64,000 nucleotides of DNA from Aquabacterium commune (lineage in GTDB: Bacteria > Pseudomonadota > Gammaproteobacteria > Burkholderiales > Burkholderiaceae_C): contig NZ_SNXW01000001.1 in NCBI RefSeq assembly GCF_004362855.1, positions 556,121-620,120 on the forward strand, given 5' to 3'. Below, piece by piece: positions 35,992 through 44,916 of the stretch. Made by a program: the position numbers and the translations under genes. The notes beneath the pieces are model-generated. The model was not told where the DNA came from, ran no database searches, and saw only the letters and a list, made by a program, of their open reading frames with translations. The stretch's first letter is position 1. The number at the start of each line of letters is the position of its first letter.

Positions 35992-36375
35992 GGCGACCCC
36001 GGGAAGAGACTGGAAATGGCGGTTCAAGCCCTTTTTCGGGGCCTGACCAGTCTAGGAAAACAAAGTCCTCAAGATCCTGGCAAGTGCGCCGAAAAGATTC
36101 CTCATTTCAAAAAAACGTCAAGCAGCGGCTGTGCACACAAGCTTGCAAAACGAGGAAAAAGTCACTCAAGACCGCAGCACCCCGGGACGATAAACAAACC
36201 ATCGGGATCGCAAGGTTTCGGGGTCCGGTTAGCCGGCCAAGGGCTTCGAGTGGTTTCACCACGAGGGCGCATGGGCTGACTAGCGTCGGGCAGGAAAGCT
36301 GAAGAGTTTCCAACCCCTCAGCACTTGTTCGCCGGCGCTATCGCCGGGTAGTAAACACCGCCAAAGGATCACATC
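35992..36375. other. 384-bp divergent region between the OGT-like gene and flagellin
   Basis: Non-coding on both strands as far as I can tell. It holds the possible sigma-28 site at 36166-36193, a GC-rich inverted repeat (CGCCGGCGCTATCGCCGG, about 36331-36348) and AAAGGA before the flagellin ATG. The long leader could carry post-transcriptional control, but I see no known riboregulator. Confidence 0.5.
36166..36193 (+). promoter_or_regulatory. Possible sigma-28 promoter of the first flagellin gene
   Basis: TCAAGACC, 12 nt, GACGATAA. The -10 element matches GCCGATAA at 7 of 8; the -35 matches TAAAGTTT at only 4 of 8. It lies 182 bp before the ATG, implying a long leader. The same 12-nt spacing occurs before the chemoreceptor gene. 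Confidence 0.35.
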
Positions 36376-37320
36376 ATGGCCGCTTCTGTTAACACCAACG
36401 TCGTTTCGCTGAATGCGCAACGCAACCTGTCCATGTCGCAGTCCAGCCTGTCGACGTCCATGCAACGCCTGTCTTCTGGTCTGCGAGTCAACTCGGCCCG
36501 CGACGATGCAGCAGGCCTGGCCATCGCCGAGCGCATGAGCGCTCAAGTCAAGGGCATGAACGTCGCAGTGCGCAATGCCAACGACGGCATCTCGCTGGCG
36601 CAAACCGCTGAAGGTGCCCTCGGCAAGATCGGCGACAACCTGCAGCGCATGCGTGAACTGGCCGTCCAGTCTCGCAACGCCACCAACAGCGCTGGCGACC
36701 GCGACAACCTGCAAAAGGAGTTCAAGGAACTCCAGTCGGAAATCGACCGCACCGTGCAAGGCACCAAGTTCAACGGCACTGCCATGTTCGCTTCCGGTGC
36801 ATCGTCCACCCTGTCCTTCCAGGTGGGTGCAGGCACCAACAGCACGGACCGCATCGACATCGCTGGCGCCGTGCTGGGCGGCGGCACCTCGGTGTCGGTG
36901 GCCTCGGCCATCGCTTCGACCTCGGCCACCGCCGAGCAGGACCTGGTCTCCACCGTGACCGGCACCTGGGACGGCACCAAGGGCATCGCCATCGGCGGCA
37001 ACGTCAACGGCTCCAGCACGGGCACCGCTGCCGGCGTCTCGCAAGTGGACGACGCCATCAACGCCATCGACAAGGCCCTGGACCTGGTCAACAACAAGCG
37101 CGCCAACTTCGGTGCTTCGCAGAACCGCTTCGAGGCTGTGATCTCGAACCTGCAGACCAACATCGAGAACCAGGCTGCCGCACGAGGCCGGATCGTGGAC
37201 GCTGACTTCGCCACGGAAACCGCGAACCTGTCGCGCTCGCAGATCCTGCAGCAGGCCGGCACCGCGATGGTGGCCCAGGCCAACCAGTTGCCCCAGCAGG
37301 TGCTGTCGCTGCTGCGCTGA
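36376..37320 (+). CDS. fliC: Flagellin, copy 1
   Basis: Filament subunit, 314 residues. The conserved N-terminus (MAASVNTNVVSLNAQRNLSMS; then LSSGLRVNSARDDAAGLAIA) and C-terminus (RGRIVDADFATETANLSRSQ, ending LPQQVLSLLR) form the D0/D1 coiled coils. The central D2 region is short and Ser/Thr/Gly/Ala-rich, offering O-glycosylation sites for the adjacent transferase. Followed by a strong terminator, so it is its own transcription unit. A second copy follows 260 bp downstream. Confidence 0.97.
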   Translation: MAASVNTNVVSLNAQRNLSMSQSSLSTSMQRLSSGLRVNSARDDAAGLAIAERMSAQVKGMNVAVRNANDGISLAQTAEGALGKIGDNLQRMRELAVQSRNATNSAGDRDNLQKEFKELQSEIDRTVQGTKFNGTAMFASGASSTLSFQVGAGTNSTDRIDIAGAVLGGGTSVSVASAIASTSATAEQDLVSTVTGTWDGTKGIAIGGNVNGSSTGTAAGVSQVDDAINAIDKALDLVNNKRANFGASQNRFEAVISNLQTNIENQAAARGRIVDADFATETANLSRSQILQQAGTAMVAQANQLPQQVLSLLR

Positions 37321-37370
37321 TCCGGCACACGCCTCAGGACGCCACCCACGCGTGGTGTCCCGACACCAAG

Positions 37371-37396
37371 GCCGCCCTTCGGGGCGGCTTTTTTCA
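37371..37396 (+). terminator. Rho-independent terminator after flagellin copy 1
   Basis: GCCGCCC-TTCGG-GGCGGC followed by TTTTTT: a compact stem with tetraloop-like loop and U run, 50 bp after the stop codon. Confidence 0.9.
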
Positions 37397-37580
37397 TGGG
37401 GCGACGCAAGACGAGAACTGAAGGGCAAAAACGCTGCACATCCCGTTTTTGCGTGAGGGCGAATGGGCCGAATATTCAACCCACAGGTCGAAGGTTTTCG
37501 CAAAGTCTTTGGCCAGCTTTTTCAGTTTGAAGCCGGCCGGCATGCGAGCCGGGAGTCTCTCGATTCTTTAGGAGTGCACC

Positions 37581-38528
37581 ATGCCCCAAACGATCAACAC
37601 CAACGTGGTTTCGATGAATGCTCAGCGAAACCTCAACATGTCGCAGAACTCGCTGGCCGTGTCGATGCAACGCCTGTCTTCAGGTGCACGCGTCAACTCT
37701 GCCAAGGACGATGCGGCCGGCCTGGCCATCGCCGAGCGGATGAACACCCAGGTGCGCGGCATGAACGTCGCGATCCGCAACGCGAACGACGGCATCTCGC
37801 TGGCGCAGACCGCAGAAGGCGCGCTCGGCAAGATCGCCGACAACCTGCAGCGCATGCGTGAACTCGCCGTCCAGTCCCGCAACGCCACCAACAGCGCTGG
37901 CGACCGCGACAACCTGCAGAAGGAATTCAAGCAGCTGCAGGCTGAAATCGACCGCACGGTGCAAGGCACCAAGTTCAACAACCAGGCCCTGTTTGCCTCG
38001 GGTGCTGCGACCACGCTGTCCTTCCAGGTCGGCGCAGGCACGGCCTCCACGGACCGCATCGACGTCACGGGCGCCCTGCTCGGCGGTGGCACCGCGGTCT
38101 CTGCCGCTTCGGCACTGGCCTCGACCTCGGCCTCTGCGGTGCAGGACCTGATCTCCACGGTCACCACCAACTGGGACGGCACCAACGGCCTGGCCATCGG
38201 CGGCAACATTTCCGGCTCGACGGCTGGCACGGCCGCCAGCGTCTCGCAAGTGGACGACGCCATCAACATCATCGACAAGGCCCTGGACGCCATCAACGAC
38301 AAGCGCGCCAGCTTCGGTGCCACGCAGAACCGCTTCGAGGCTGTGATCTCGAACCTGCAGGTCAGCGTGGAAAACCAGGCCGCAGCCCGCGGTCGGATCA
38401 TGGACGCCGACTTTGCCGCGGAAACCGCCAACCTGTCGCGCTCGCAGATCCTGCAGCAGGCGGGTACTGCCATGGTGGCGCAGGCCAACCAGTTGCCTCA
38501 GCAGGTGCTCAGCCTCTTGAAGGGCTGA
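37581..38528 (+). CDS. fliC: Flagellin, copy 2
   Basis: 315-residue paralogue in tandem with copy 1. N- and C-terminal thirds are nearly identical (for example RMRELAVQSRNATNSAGDRD in both), while the centre differs by many Ser/Thr/Ala substitutions (STVTTNWDGTNGLAIGGNIS against STVTGTWDGTKGIAIGGNVN). An AGGAG site precedes the ATG. The upstream 185 bp after the copy-1 terminator lacks a convincing sigma-28 promoter; GCCGAATA at 37467 has no matching -35. The second copy may be a minor or alternately used filament protein. Confidence 0.96.
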   Translation: MPQTINTNVVSMNAQRNLNMSQNSLAVSMQRLSSGARVNSAKDDAAGLAIAERMNTQVRGMNVAIRNANDGISLAQTAEGALGKIADNLQRMRELAVQSRNATNSAGDRDNLQKEFKQLQAEIDRTVQGTKFNNQALFASGAATTLSFQVGAGTASTDRIDVTGALLGGGTAVSAASALASTSASAVQDLISTVTTNWDGTNGLAIGGNISGSTAGTAASVSQVDDAINIIDKALDAINDKRASFGATQNRFEAVISNLQVSVENQAAARGRIMDADFAAETANLSRSQILQQAGTAMVAQANQLPQQVLSLLKG

Positions 38529-38564
38529 TATCGCCAGAAATTCACGGCCACGGGGCTGAGCGGA

Positions 38565-38591
38565 TCAAGTTTCCCCGGCAGAAGTCGATGA
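38565..38591 (+). promoter_or_regulatory. Putative sigma-28 (FliA) promoter of fliD
   Basis: TCAAGTTT, 11 nt, GTCGATGA: 7/8 and 6/8 matches to TAAAGTTT-N11-GCCGATAA with the exact spacer length. It lies 63 bp before the fliD ATG. Confidence 0.6.
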
Positions 38592-38654
38592 GCACGGCGT
38601 CCGGGTGGCCAAAAGCGGCTTCCCGGGCGCTACCGCATTTGAGAGGAACACACC

Positions 38655-40103
38655 ATGGCCTCGTTGAGCTCACTCGGCGTTGGCAGCGGTCTGGACGCTG
38701 AAAGCATCGTCACCAAGTTGGTGGCGCTGGAAAAGCAGCCCGCAGACACGCTGACCACCAAGAACACCAAACTGCAAACCCAGGTTTCGACCTGGGGCAA
38801 GATCCAGAGCAACTTCTCCGCCTTGCAAGACGCGGCGTCCAAGCTCATGGACAGCAGCTTCTGGAGCGCGACCACCGCGAAATCCAGCGACGACACCGCC
38901 GTGAGCGTGACCACCAGCAGCGGCGCAGCGGCCGGCAACTACGCCGTCAGCGTGACGCAACTCGCGGCGGCGCAGTCCGTGGCCAGCTCGGCCTTCACCG
39001 CCAGCAGCACGCCCGTGGGCGAGGGGACCTTGCGCATCGAGCTGGGCAGGTACACCACCAACAACAGCACGACCCCGCCTGCCGTGACCTTTGCAGCCAA
39101 GGCCGCAGCCACGGCCGTGGACATCAGCATCGGCCCCGGCGACAACACGCTGGAGAAGATCCGTGACCGCATCAACACGGCCAACGCGGGCGTGAGCGCC
39201 TCCATCGTGACCGACGCCTCGGGCGCACGCCTGGTCATGCGCGGGCAGAACGGCGAAGAGAACGCCTTCCGTGTGTCCGTGACCGAATCAGGCACCGCAC
39301 CCGGCCTGTCTGCACTGGCGTACAGCGCCGCCACCGGCGACACCAGCGCCATGTCGCGCACGCAGACGGCACAGAACGCGCAAGCCACCATCAATGGTCT
39401 GAATGTGTCCTCGGCCTCGAACACCATGAGCAACGTGCTCGAAGGTGTGACCCTCAAGCTCAACAAGACGACCACGACCCCGGCCACCGTCAACGTTGAC
39501 CTGGACACCGCCAGCATCAGCAAAGGTGTGAACGAGTTCGTCACCGCCTACAACAGCGTGGTCAGCACCATCCGCGTGCAGACCCTGTACGACGAGACCT
39601 CGAAAACGGGTGGGCCGCTGCAAGGCAACGCCACCGCACGGGGCCTGTTGTCGCAGATGCGCGGCCTGATCAGCTCCAACACGAGCGCCTCCAGCACCTT
39701 CGGTCGCCTGTCGGACATCGGCATCGACATCAACAAGGACGGCACGCTGAGCACCAAGTCAAGCAAGTTCAACGACGCCATGGGCAAGCTGGGCGAACTG
39801 CAGAAGTTCTTTGCCGGCAGCAGCGAGACCGACTCGTCGCTCAATGGCATCGGCACGCGGGTGAAGAACCTGACCAAGCAGATCCTGGACACCACGTCGG
39901 GCGCCATCGCGAACAGCACCAGCGGCCTCAACAGCACGATCAAGCGCAACAAGGACAAGATCGATGACATCAACGACCGTGCAGGCTTGATCGAGACGCG
40001 ACTGCGCAAGCAATACAGCGCGCTCGACACCAGCATGGCCAAGCTCACCGGTCTGTCCACCTACGTGACGGCACAACTGGCCGCGCTCAACAAAAGCGCT
40101 TGA
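38655..40103 (+). CDS. fliD: Flagellar filament capping protein FliD (HAP2)
   Basis: 482-residue cap protein that folds flagellin at the filament tip. N-terminal MASLSSLGVGSGLDAESIVTKLV is diagnostic, followed by the FliD_N segment to about 100, the variable Ser/Thr-rich middle, and the C-terminal coiled coil (KRNKDKIDDINDRAGLIETR, then YSALDTSMAKLTGLSTYVTAQLAAL). An AGAGGAAC site lies upstream. Followed by fliS and fliT in the usual order. Confidence 0.97.
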   Translation: MASLSSLGVGSGLDAESIVTKLVALEKQPADTLTTKNTKLQTQVSTWGKIQSNFSALQDAASKLMDSSFWSATTAKSSDDTAVSVTTSSGAAAGNYAVSVTQLAAAQSVASSAFTASSTPVGEGTLRIELGRYTTNNSTTPPAVTFAAKAAATAVDISIGPGDNTLEKIRDRINTANAGVSASIVTDASGARLVMRGQNGEENAFRVSVTESGTAPGLSALAYSAATGDTSAMSRTQTAQNAQATINGLNVSSASNTMSNVLEGVTLKLNKTTTTPATVNVDLDTASISKGVNEFVTAYNSVVSTIRVQTLYDETSKTGGPLQGNATARGLLSQMRGLISSNTSASSTFGRLSDIGIDINKDGTLSTKSSKFNDAMGKLGELQKFFAGSSETDSSLNGIGTRVKNLTKQILDTTSGAIANSTSGLNSTIKRNKDKIDDINDRAGLIETRLRKQYSALDTSMAKLTGLSTYVTAQLAALNKSA

Positions 40104-40205
40104 ACAAGGGCCTTGATGGGGGCTTGTTCCATGGCTGCGGCCTTCAAGCTTTCCCGCCGCAAGTCGATAACACATTCAACACTGATCACCTCGCAGAGCT
40201 TGAAG

Positions 40206-40670
40206 ATGTACGCACCTGCCAGCCCCTTCTCCCGCCCCCTGCCCACAGGCGACCGCACGCAGTCCAACCTCTACCGTCAGGTGGGCGTGGAAACCAGCAT
40301 CAGCGGCGCCTCGCCCCACCAGCTTGTGAAACTGCTGCTCGACGGCTTTTTCGAAGCCCTCACCGATGGCCGTGGCGCCATGCGCAAGGGCGACATCGAA
40401 GCCAAGGCCCAAGCCCTGTCGCGCGCCCTGCGCATCGTGGACGAAGGCCTCAAGGCCAGCCTGGACCTGCAAGCCGGCGGCGAGCTGGCCCAGAACCTCC
40501 ATGGCCTCTACACCTACGTTTGCCTGCGCCTGACCCAGGCCAACCTGCGCAACGACGAGGCCATCCTCGACGAATGCCAGAACCTGATGCAGCCCATCCG
40601 CGACGCCTGGCAAAACATCAAGCCCACCCAGACCGACGTGGTCCGTGGTGGCATGGAGGTGCACGCATGA
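40206..40670 (+). CDS. fliS: Flagellin export chaperone FliS
   Basis: 154 residues. YRQVGVETSISGASPHQLVKLLLDG followed by IVDEGLKASLDLQAGGELAQNLHGLYTYV matches FliS, which binds the C-terminal D0 helix of flagellin before export. Start at MYAPASPFSR (40206); the frame upstream lacks family residues. Its stop overlaps the fliT start (ATGA), so the two chaperones are coupled. Confidence 0.95.
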   Translation: MYAPASPFSRPLPTGDRTQSNLYRQVGVETSISGASPHQLVKLLLDGFFEALTDGRGAMRKGDIEAKAQALSRALRIVDEGLKASLDLQAGGELAQNLHGLYTYVCLRLTQANLRNDEAILDECQNLMQPIRDAWQNIKPTQTDVVRGGMEVHA

Positions 40671-40957
40671 ACGCCCCTGAACTGATCACCGCCCCTGACG
40701 AAGAGGCCCTGGCCGGCAACCTGCTGAGCTACTACGAAGCCATCGAGCACGCCAGCCTGGACATGCTGAACGCCGCCCGATCGGGCGACTGGGACCGGGT
40801 CGTCAAGCTCGAAGGCGCCTGCGCGGTCCTGATTGGGCGCCTCAAGCACGCCGCCACGGAACACCCGATGGGCCCATCCGAGTTGGCGCTCAAATCGCGC
40901 ATCATGCAGCGCATCCTGGTCAACGACGCCGAGATCCGCAACCTGGCGGAGCCCTAG
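40667..40957 (+). CDS. fliT: Flagellar protein FliT, probably shortened by an amber codon
   Basis: 96 residues up to a TAG at 40955. Begins MNAPELITAPDEEALAGNLLSYYEAIEHAS and contains KLEGACAVLIGRLKH and MQRILVNDAEIRNLAEP, in keeping with FliT, the FliD chaperone and FlhDC antagonist. In frame after the TAG come 15 further codons (LNELGHMVGEPGRMH) and a TGA at 41003-41005, with a protein-like composition; a Trp at the TAG (EPWLNEL) would make a smooth FliT C-terminus. The gene may therefore be truncated. It starts within the fliS stop. Confidence 0.8.
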   Translation: MNAPELITAPDEEALAGNLLSYYEAIEHASLDMLNAARSGDWDRVVKLEGACAVLIGRLKHAATEHPMGPSELALKSRIMQRILVNDAEIRNLAEP

Positions 40958-41029
40958 CTCAACGAGCTCGGCCACATGGTCGGCGAGCCCGGCAGAATGC
41001 ACTGACGCGGGCCGACACCCCGCCACCCC

Positions 41030-41758
41030 ATGCCCACTTCACGCGCTGTCCAGGAATCGCTGGACGACTACCGCATCACCGCCAGCATCGACATCCTGGC
41101 GCTGCTGGAGCAGGTCCAGGCGCAGCGCGCGCTGGTCACGCTGTCCAACGCACAAGGCGACAGCTACACCACGCTGCTGTGCGGCATCGACACCCGGCTG
41201 GGCCTGATCTCCTTCGGTGCCGACGGCAGCGACGACGCCATGCAAGCGGTGCTCACCTCGGACGAGGTGGTCGCGGTGGTCTTCCTCGATCGCATCAAGG
41301 TCCAGTTCGACATCGACGGCCTGGTGCATGTGCGCGGCCCCAACGAAGCCCTCAACGCTCGCCTGCCGCAAGTGGCCTTCCGCTTCCAGCGGCGCTCGGC
41401 CTTCCGCGTGCAACCGCTGTCGTCCCACGGCCCGGTCGCCGAGTTCCGCCACCCGGCCATGCACGACATGCGCCTGTCCCTGCGCGTGCTGGACGTCAGC
41501 CTCAGCGGTGTGGCCCTCTTCCTGCCCGACAACGTGCCGGCCATCTCGTCGGGCGTGCGCATCGGGCAATGCACCATCCGCCTGGACGCCGACACGGTGA
41601 TGGACGTGGGCCTCGTCATCCACCACATCACGCCCATCCACCCCGACACCCGCGGCGTGCGCCTGGGCTGCGAACTGACCCAACTGCAGGGCCACGACCG
41701 CAGCCTGCAGCACTACATCCACCAGACGCAAAAACGCCGCAGCGCACTGACGGGCTGA
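41030..41758 (+). CDS. ycgR: Flagellar brake protein YcgR (PilZ domain)
   Basis: 242 residues. N-terminal YcgR_N domain (ALVTLSNAQGDSYTTLLCGID and GLISFGADG), then PilZ with the c-di-GMP-binding RxxxR loop in RRSAFRV and the DVSLSGVAL (D/NxSxxG) motif. With c-di-GMP it slows the flagellar motor. It is placed last in the flagellar run, 72 bp after the fliT TAG (24 bp after the second stop), and probably co-transcribed. Confidence 0.92.
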   Translation: MPTSRAVQESLDDYRITASIDILALLEQVQAQRALVTLSNAQGDSYTTLLCGIDTRLGLISFGADGSDDAMQAVLTSDEVVAVVFLDRIKVQFDIDGLVHVRGPNEALNARLPQVAFRFQRRSAFRVQPLSSHGPVAEFRHPAMHDMRLSLRVLDVSLSGVALFLPDNVPAISSGVRIGQCTIRLDADTVMDVGLVIHHITPIHPDTRGVRLGCELTQLQGHDRSLQHYIHQTQKRRSALTG

Positions 41759-41793
41759 GGGGTTGTCGGACTCCGGTCGCACAGCGCGGCTGT

Positions 41794-41799
41794 TAGCAT
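41794..41799 (+). promoter_or_regulatory. -10 box of hemC (leaderless-type)
   Basis: TAGCAT, then CGGCAC, then ATG at 41806, giving exactly 6 nt. No Shine-Dalgarno sequence. Confidence 0.5.
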
Positions 41800-41805
41800 C
41801 GGCAC

Positions 41806-42807
41806 ATGACCGCCGATACGTCCACGACACCGCCCACCCTGCGCCCCTGGGTCATTGCCACCCGCGAAAGCCGACTCGCCCTGTGGCAGGCCGAGCACGT
41901 GCGCGACCTGCTCCAGCAGCGCTTTGGCCGCACCGTGAGCCTGCTGGGCATGACGACGCAGGGCGACCAGATCCTCGACCGTGCGCTCTCGAAAGTCGGT
42001 GGCAAGGGTCTGTTCGTCAAGGAGCTCGAAGTCGCGCTGGAAGCCGGTCACGCCGACCTGGCCGTGCACTCGCTCAAAGACGTGCCCATGGAGCTGCCCG
42101 AAGGCTTCGTGCTGGCCGCCGTCATGGCGCGCGAAGACCCGCGCGACGCGCTGGTGTCGCCACACCACGCCTCGCTGCAAGACCTGCCGCAAGGCGCGGT
42201 GGTCGGCACCTCCAGCCTGCGCCGCCTGACGCAGTTGCGCGCCTTGCGCCCCGACCTGCGCATCGAGCCCCTGCGCGGCAACCTCGACACCCGCCTGCGC
42301 AAGCTCGACGAAGGCTTGTACGACGCCATCGTGCTGGCAGCCGCCGGCCTCAAGCGCCTGGGCTTGGGAGAGCGCATCCGCCAGTTCATCGACACCGACA
42401 CCATGCTGCCCGCGGCCGGTCAGGGCGCCTTGGGCCTGGAAATCCGTCAGCTGCCAGGCACCAGCCCTCACGCCACGCCAAGCGAGCTGCAGACCGCACT
42501 GCTCGACCTGGCGCACCAGCCCACCTGGCTGGCCACCGCCGCCGAGCGGGCCGTCTCCCGCGCCCTGGGCGGCAGCTGCTCCATGCCCCTGGCCGCGTTC
42601 GGCGACTGGCAGACCTACGCTGGCCAGGACGTGCTGCGCCTGCGTGTGCGCCTGGGTCACCCGGAACAGGCTGGCCTGCTGTCGGCCGAACGCTGCGCCG
42701 CGGTGCAGACCCTGGCCGATGCCGAGGCCCTGGGCCGCGAGGCCGCTGCTGCGCTGCAGGCCCAAGCCCCGCAAGGCTGGTTGAGCGCACCTGGCACCTC
42801 AGGCTGA
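41806..42807 (+). CDS. hemC: Porphobilinogen deaminase (hydroxymethylbilane synthase)
   Basis: Polymerises four porphobilinogens to hydroxymethylbilane. 333 residues: [58 protein letters not shown] and [14 protein letters not shown] are all present. The dipyrromethane-cofactor Cys is Cys258 in [12 protein letters not shown]. First gene of hemC-hemD-hemX-hemY. The start fits a leaderless transcript. Confidence 0.97.
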   Translation: MTADTSTTPPTLRPWVIATRESRLALWQAEHVRDLLQQRFGRTVSLLGMTTQGDQILDRALSKVGGKGLFVKELEVALEAGHADLAVHSLKDVPMELPEGFVLAAVMAREDPRDALVSPHHASLQDLPQGAVVGTSSLRRLTQLRALRPDLRIEPLRGNLDTRLRKLDEGLYDAIVLAAAGLKRLGLGERIRQFIDTDTMLPAAGQGALGLEIRQLPGTSPHATPSELQTALLDLAHQPTWLATAAERAVSRALGGSCSMPLAAFGDWQTYAGQDVLRLRVRLGHPEQAGLLSAERCAAVQTLADAEALGREAAAALQAQAPQGWLSAPGTSG

Positions 42808-42847
42808 GCGGCACACGCCCGGGCCCCCACACACACCACGGCGCGCC

Positions 42848-43675
42848 ATGCCCACCCTCGTCACCCGGCCCGAGCCCCAGGCCAGCGGCTGGGCCGAGGC
42901 GCTGGCGGCGCAAGGCGTGGCTGCGCAGCCCCTGCCCCTCATCGCCATCGAGGGCCCGCCTCACCCCGAGGCAGTGGCCCGGCTGTGGCACACCCTGGCC
43001 CACCAGCGCCTGCTGATGTTCGTCAGCCCGGCGTCGGCCGAGTGGTTTTTCCGCCTTCGCCCTCAGCCCTTGCGGGACGGCAGCCCGGCGCCCGCGTGGC
43101 CGGCACAGACACTGGCCGCGGCTCCCGGCCCTGGCACGGCCCAGGCGGTGCTGGCCTTGGGCGCCGCGGCAGGTTTGACGCCCGACCGCATGGTCTCCCC
43201 CCCTGAGGACAGCACCCAGTTCGACTCCGAAGCCCTCTGGCCCCTGCTGGCGCCGTTGGACTGGCCAGACCAGCGCGTGAGCATCGTCAGCGGTGGCGAC
43301 ACCACTGGCGCCCGGGGACGCACCTGGTTGACTGCGCAATGGCAGCGGGCTGGCGCCCACGTCGAGGCCGTGCAGGCCTACCAGCGCGGCCCAGGCATGT
43401 GGGCGAGCGCTCAGCAAGCCCTGGCGCGGCAAGCCCTGGCCGCCCCTCAGGCGCACGTCTGGCTGTTCAGCAGCTCCCAGGCCATCGACCACCTCGTGGC
43501 ACACCACCTGCCCGCCTTGGGCCACGCCTCACCCCGGCCCGACTGGCAGCGCATGCGCGCGCTGTGCACCCACCCCCGCATCGCCGAGCACGCCGCTGCT
43601 CAGGGGTTTGGTGAGGTGCGTCAATGCGCCCCCACGGTGGCTGCAGTGGTGCAGGCACGACGCTCGGCGCCCTGA
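42848..43675 (+). CDS. hemD: Uroporphyrinogen-III synthase
   Basis: 275 residues. Cyclises hydroxymethylbilane with inversion of ring D. VTRPEPQASGWAEALAAQG opening, LLMFVSPASAEWFF, and VWLFSSSQAIDHLVAH fit the poorly conserved two-domain HemD fold; position directly after hemC confirms it. The linker (about 105-125) is Pro/Ala-rich. 40 bp after hemC. Confidence 0.93.
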   Translation: MPTLVTRPEPQASGWAEALAAQGVAAQPLPLIAIEGPPHPEAVARLWHTLAHQRLLMFVSPASAEWFFRLRPQPLRDGSPAPAWPAQTLAAAPGPGTAQAVLALGAAAGLTPDRMVSPPEDSTQFDSEALWPLLAPLDWPDQRVSIVSGGDTTGARGRTWLTAQWQRAGAHVEAVQAYQRGPGMWASAQQALARQALAAPQAHVWLFSSSQAIDHLVAHHLPALGHASPRPDWQRMRALCTHPRIAEHAAAQGFGEVRQCAPTVAAVVQARRSAP

Positions 43676-43738
43676 TGCGCCGGCTGCTGCGCGAACTCTG
43701 GCGCCGCAAGCAAGCCACGTCGATACAATGAAATCATC

Positions 43739-44899
43739 GTGAGCGAACTCCCCTCCCCCATTTCGGCCGTGCCCCTTGCCCACGAGGCGACCGCGCAGGC
43801 CCCCGAAGCAACGCCAGACGCCTTCTTGCAGCAAGGCCCAGGCTGGGTGCGCCTGGCCGTGCTCGTGCTCAGCCTGGCCGCAGGCGGTGCGGGCTGGCTG
43901 GCCTGGCAGACGCACAAGCGCGTCCAGGGCCTGGAGCAGGAACTCGTGCGCCGCCAGCAAGACAGCCAGGGCCAGGCCACCGAAGCCCGCGTGGCCGCCA
44001 GGCAGGCGCAAGAGCTCGCTCGCGAAGCCGCGGCCCGCGTCACCCTGCTCGACACCCGCCTGAGCGAGGTCGCCCTGCAGCGCTCCCAGGTCGAAGACCT
44101 CATCAAGACGCTCAACGTCTCGCGCGACGAAAACCTCGTCTATGACCTGGAAGCCGGCCTGCGCGTGGCCAGCCAGCAAGCCGCGCTGACCGGGAGCGCC
44201 GAGCCCCTCGTCACCGCCCTGCAATCGGCCGATGAGCGCCTGACCCGCGCCAAGCAACCCCGCCTGGACAACGTCCGCCGGGCCGTCGCGAAAGACCTCG
44301 ACCGCGTCCGCGCCACCCGCGTGGCCGACATCAACGCCCTGACCATCCGCCTCGACGAAGCCGTGCGCCTGGTCGATGAAATCCCCCTCATCAACCAGCC
44401 GGAAGCGGCCGGCAAGCTCCCTGCAGCAGCCCCCAGCCAAACCAGCAACGGCAAGGCCAGCCGCAACGCATCGGGCCCGGGCAACGGCATCAGCGGCGTC
44501 GCACCTTCCGACGACAGCTGGCGCAACACCGTGCTGAGCTGGACGCGTGGCGCCGCCGAATCGGTCTGGAGCGAGACCCGCAGCCTGGTGCGCGTGACCC
44601 GCATCGCCCAGCCTGAAGGCATGCTGATCGCACCCGATCAGGCCTTCTTCCTGCGCGAAAACGTCAAGCTGCGCCTGCTGAATGCCCGCCTCGCCCTGCT
44701 CAGCCGCCAGACGGCCCAGGCCGCGGCCGACCTGCGCCTGGTCGAGCGCACCTTGCCGCGCTACTTCGAAGCGCAGTCACGCAAAACGCAACTGCTGCAG
44801 TCCATGGTGAGCGACGTCATCGCGCAAAGCCAGCAGACCGCCGTCCCGCGCCCCGACGACACCCTGGCCGCCCTGGCCGCGGTGGCCGGCGGGCGCTGA
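43739..44899 (+). CDS. hemX: HemX-like membrane protein (uroporphyrinogen-III C-methyltransferase family name)
   Basis: 386 residues. One N-terminal membrane helix (about 34-56), a long coiled coil (RVQGLEQELVRRQQDSQGQA onward), then the HemX domain with LLNARLALLSRQTAQAAADL near the C-terminus. No SAM-methyltransferase motif is visible despite the family name. GTG start at 43739; TACAAT at 43724-43729 would give a leader of only a few nucleotides. Between hemD and hemY, as is usual. Confidence 0.92.
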   Translation: MSELPSPISAVPLAHEATAQAPEATPDAFLQQGPGWVRLAVLVLSLAAGGAGWLAWQTHKRVQGLEQELVRRQQDSQGQATEARVAARQAQELAREAAARVTLLDTRLSEVALQRSQVEDLIKTLNVSRDENLVYDLEAGLRVASQQAALTGSAEPLVTALQSADERLTRAKQPRLDNVRRAVAKDLDRVRATRVADINALTIRLDEAVRLVDEIPLINQPEAAGKLPAAAPSQTSNGKASRNASGPGNGISGVAPSDDSWRNTVLSWTRGAAESVWSETRSLVRVTRIAQPEGMLIAPDQAFFLRENVKLRLLNARLALLSRQTAQAAADLRLVERTLPRYFEAQSRKTQLLQSMVSDVIAQSQQTAVPRPDDTLAALAAVAGGR

Positions 44900-44916
44900 A
44901 GCCTGAGGACGCACGC

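Noticed and set aside
35992..36027. TTG start giving an OGT-like protein 12 residues longer
   Set aside because: No ribosome binding site and no conserved residues in the extension.
37448..37474. Sigma-28 promoter for flagellin copy 2 (GCCGAATA)
   Set aside because: The -35 part at the correct distance matches only two of eight positions.
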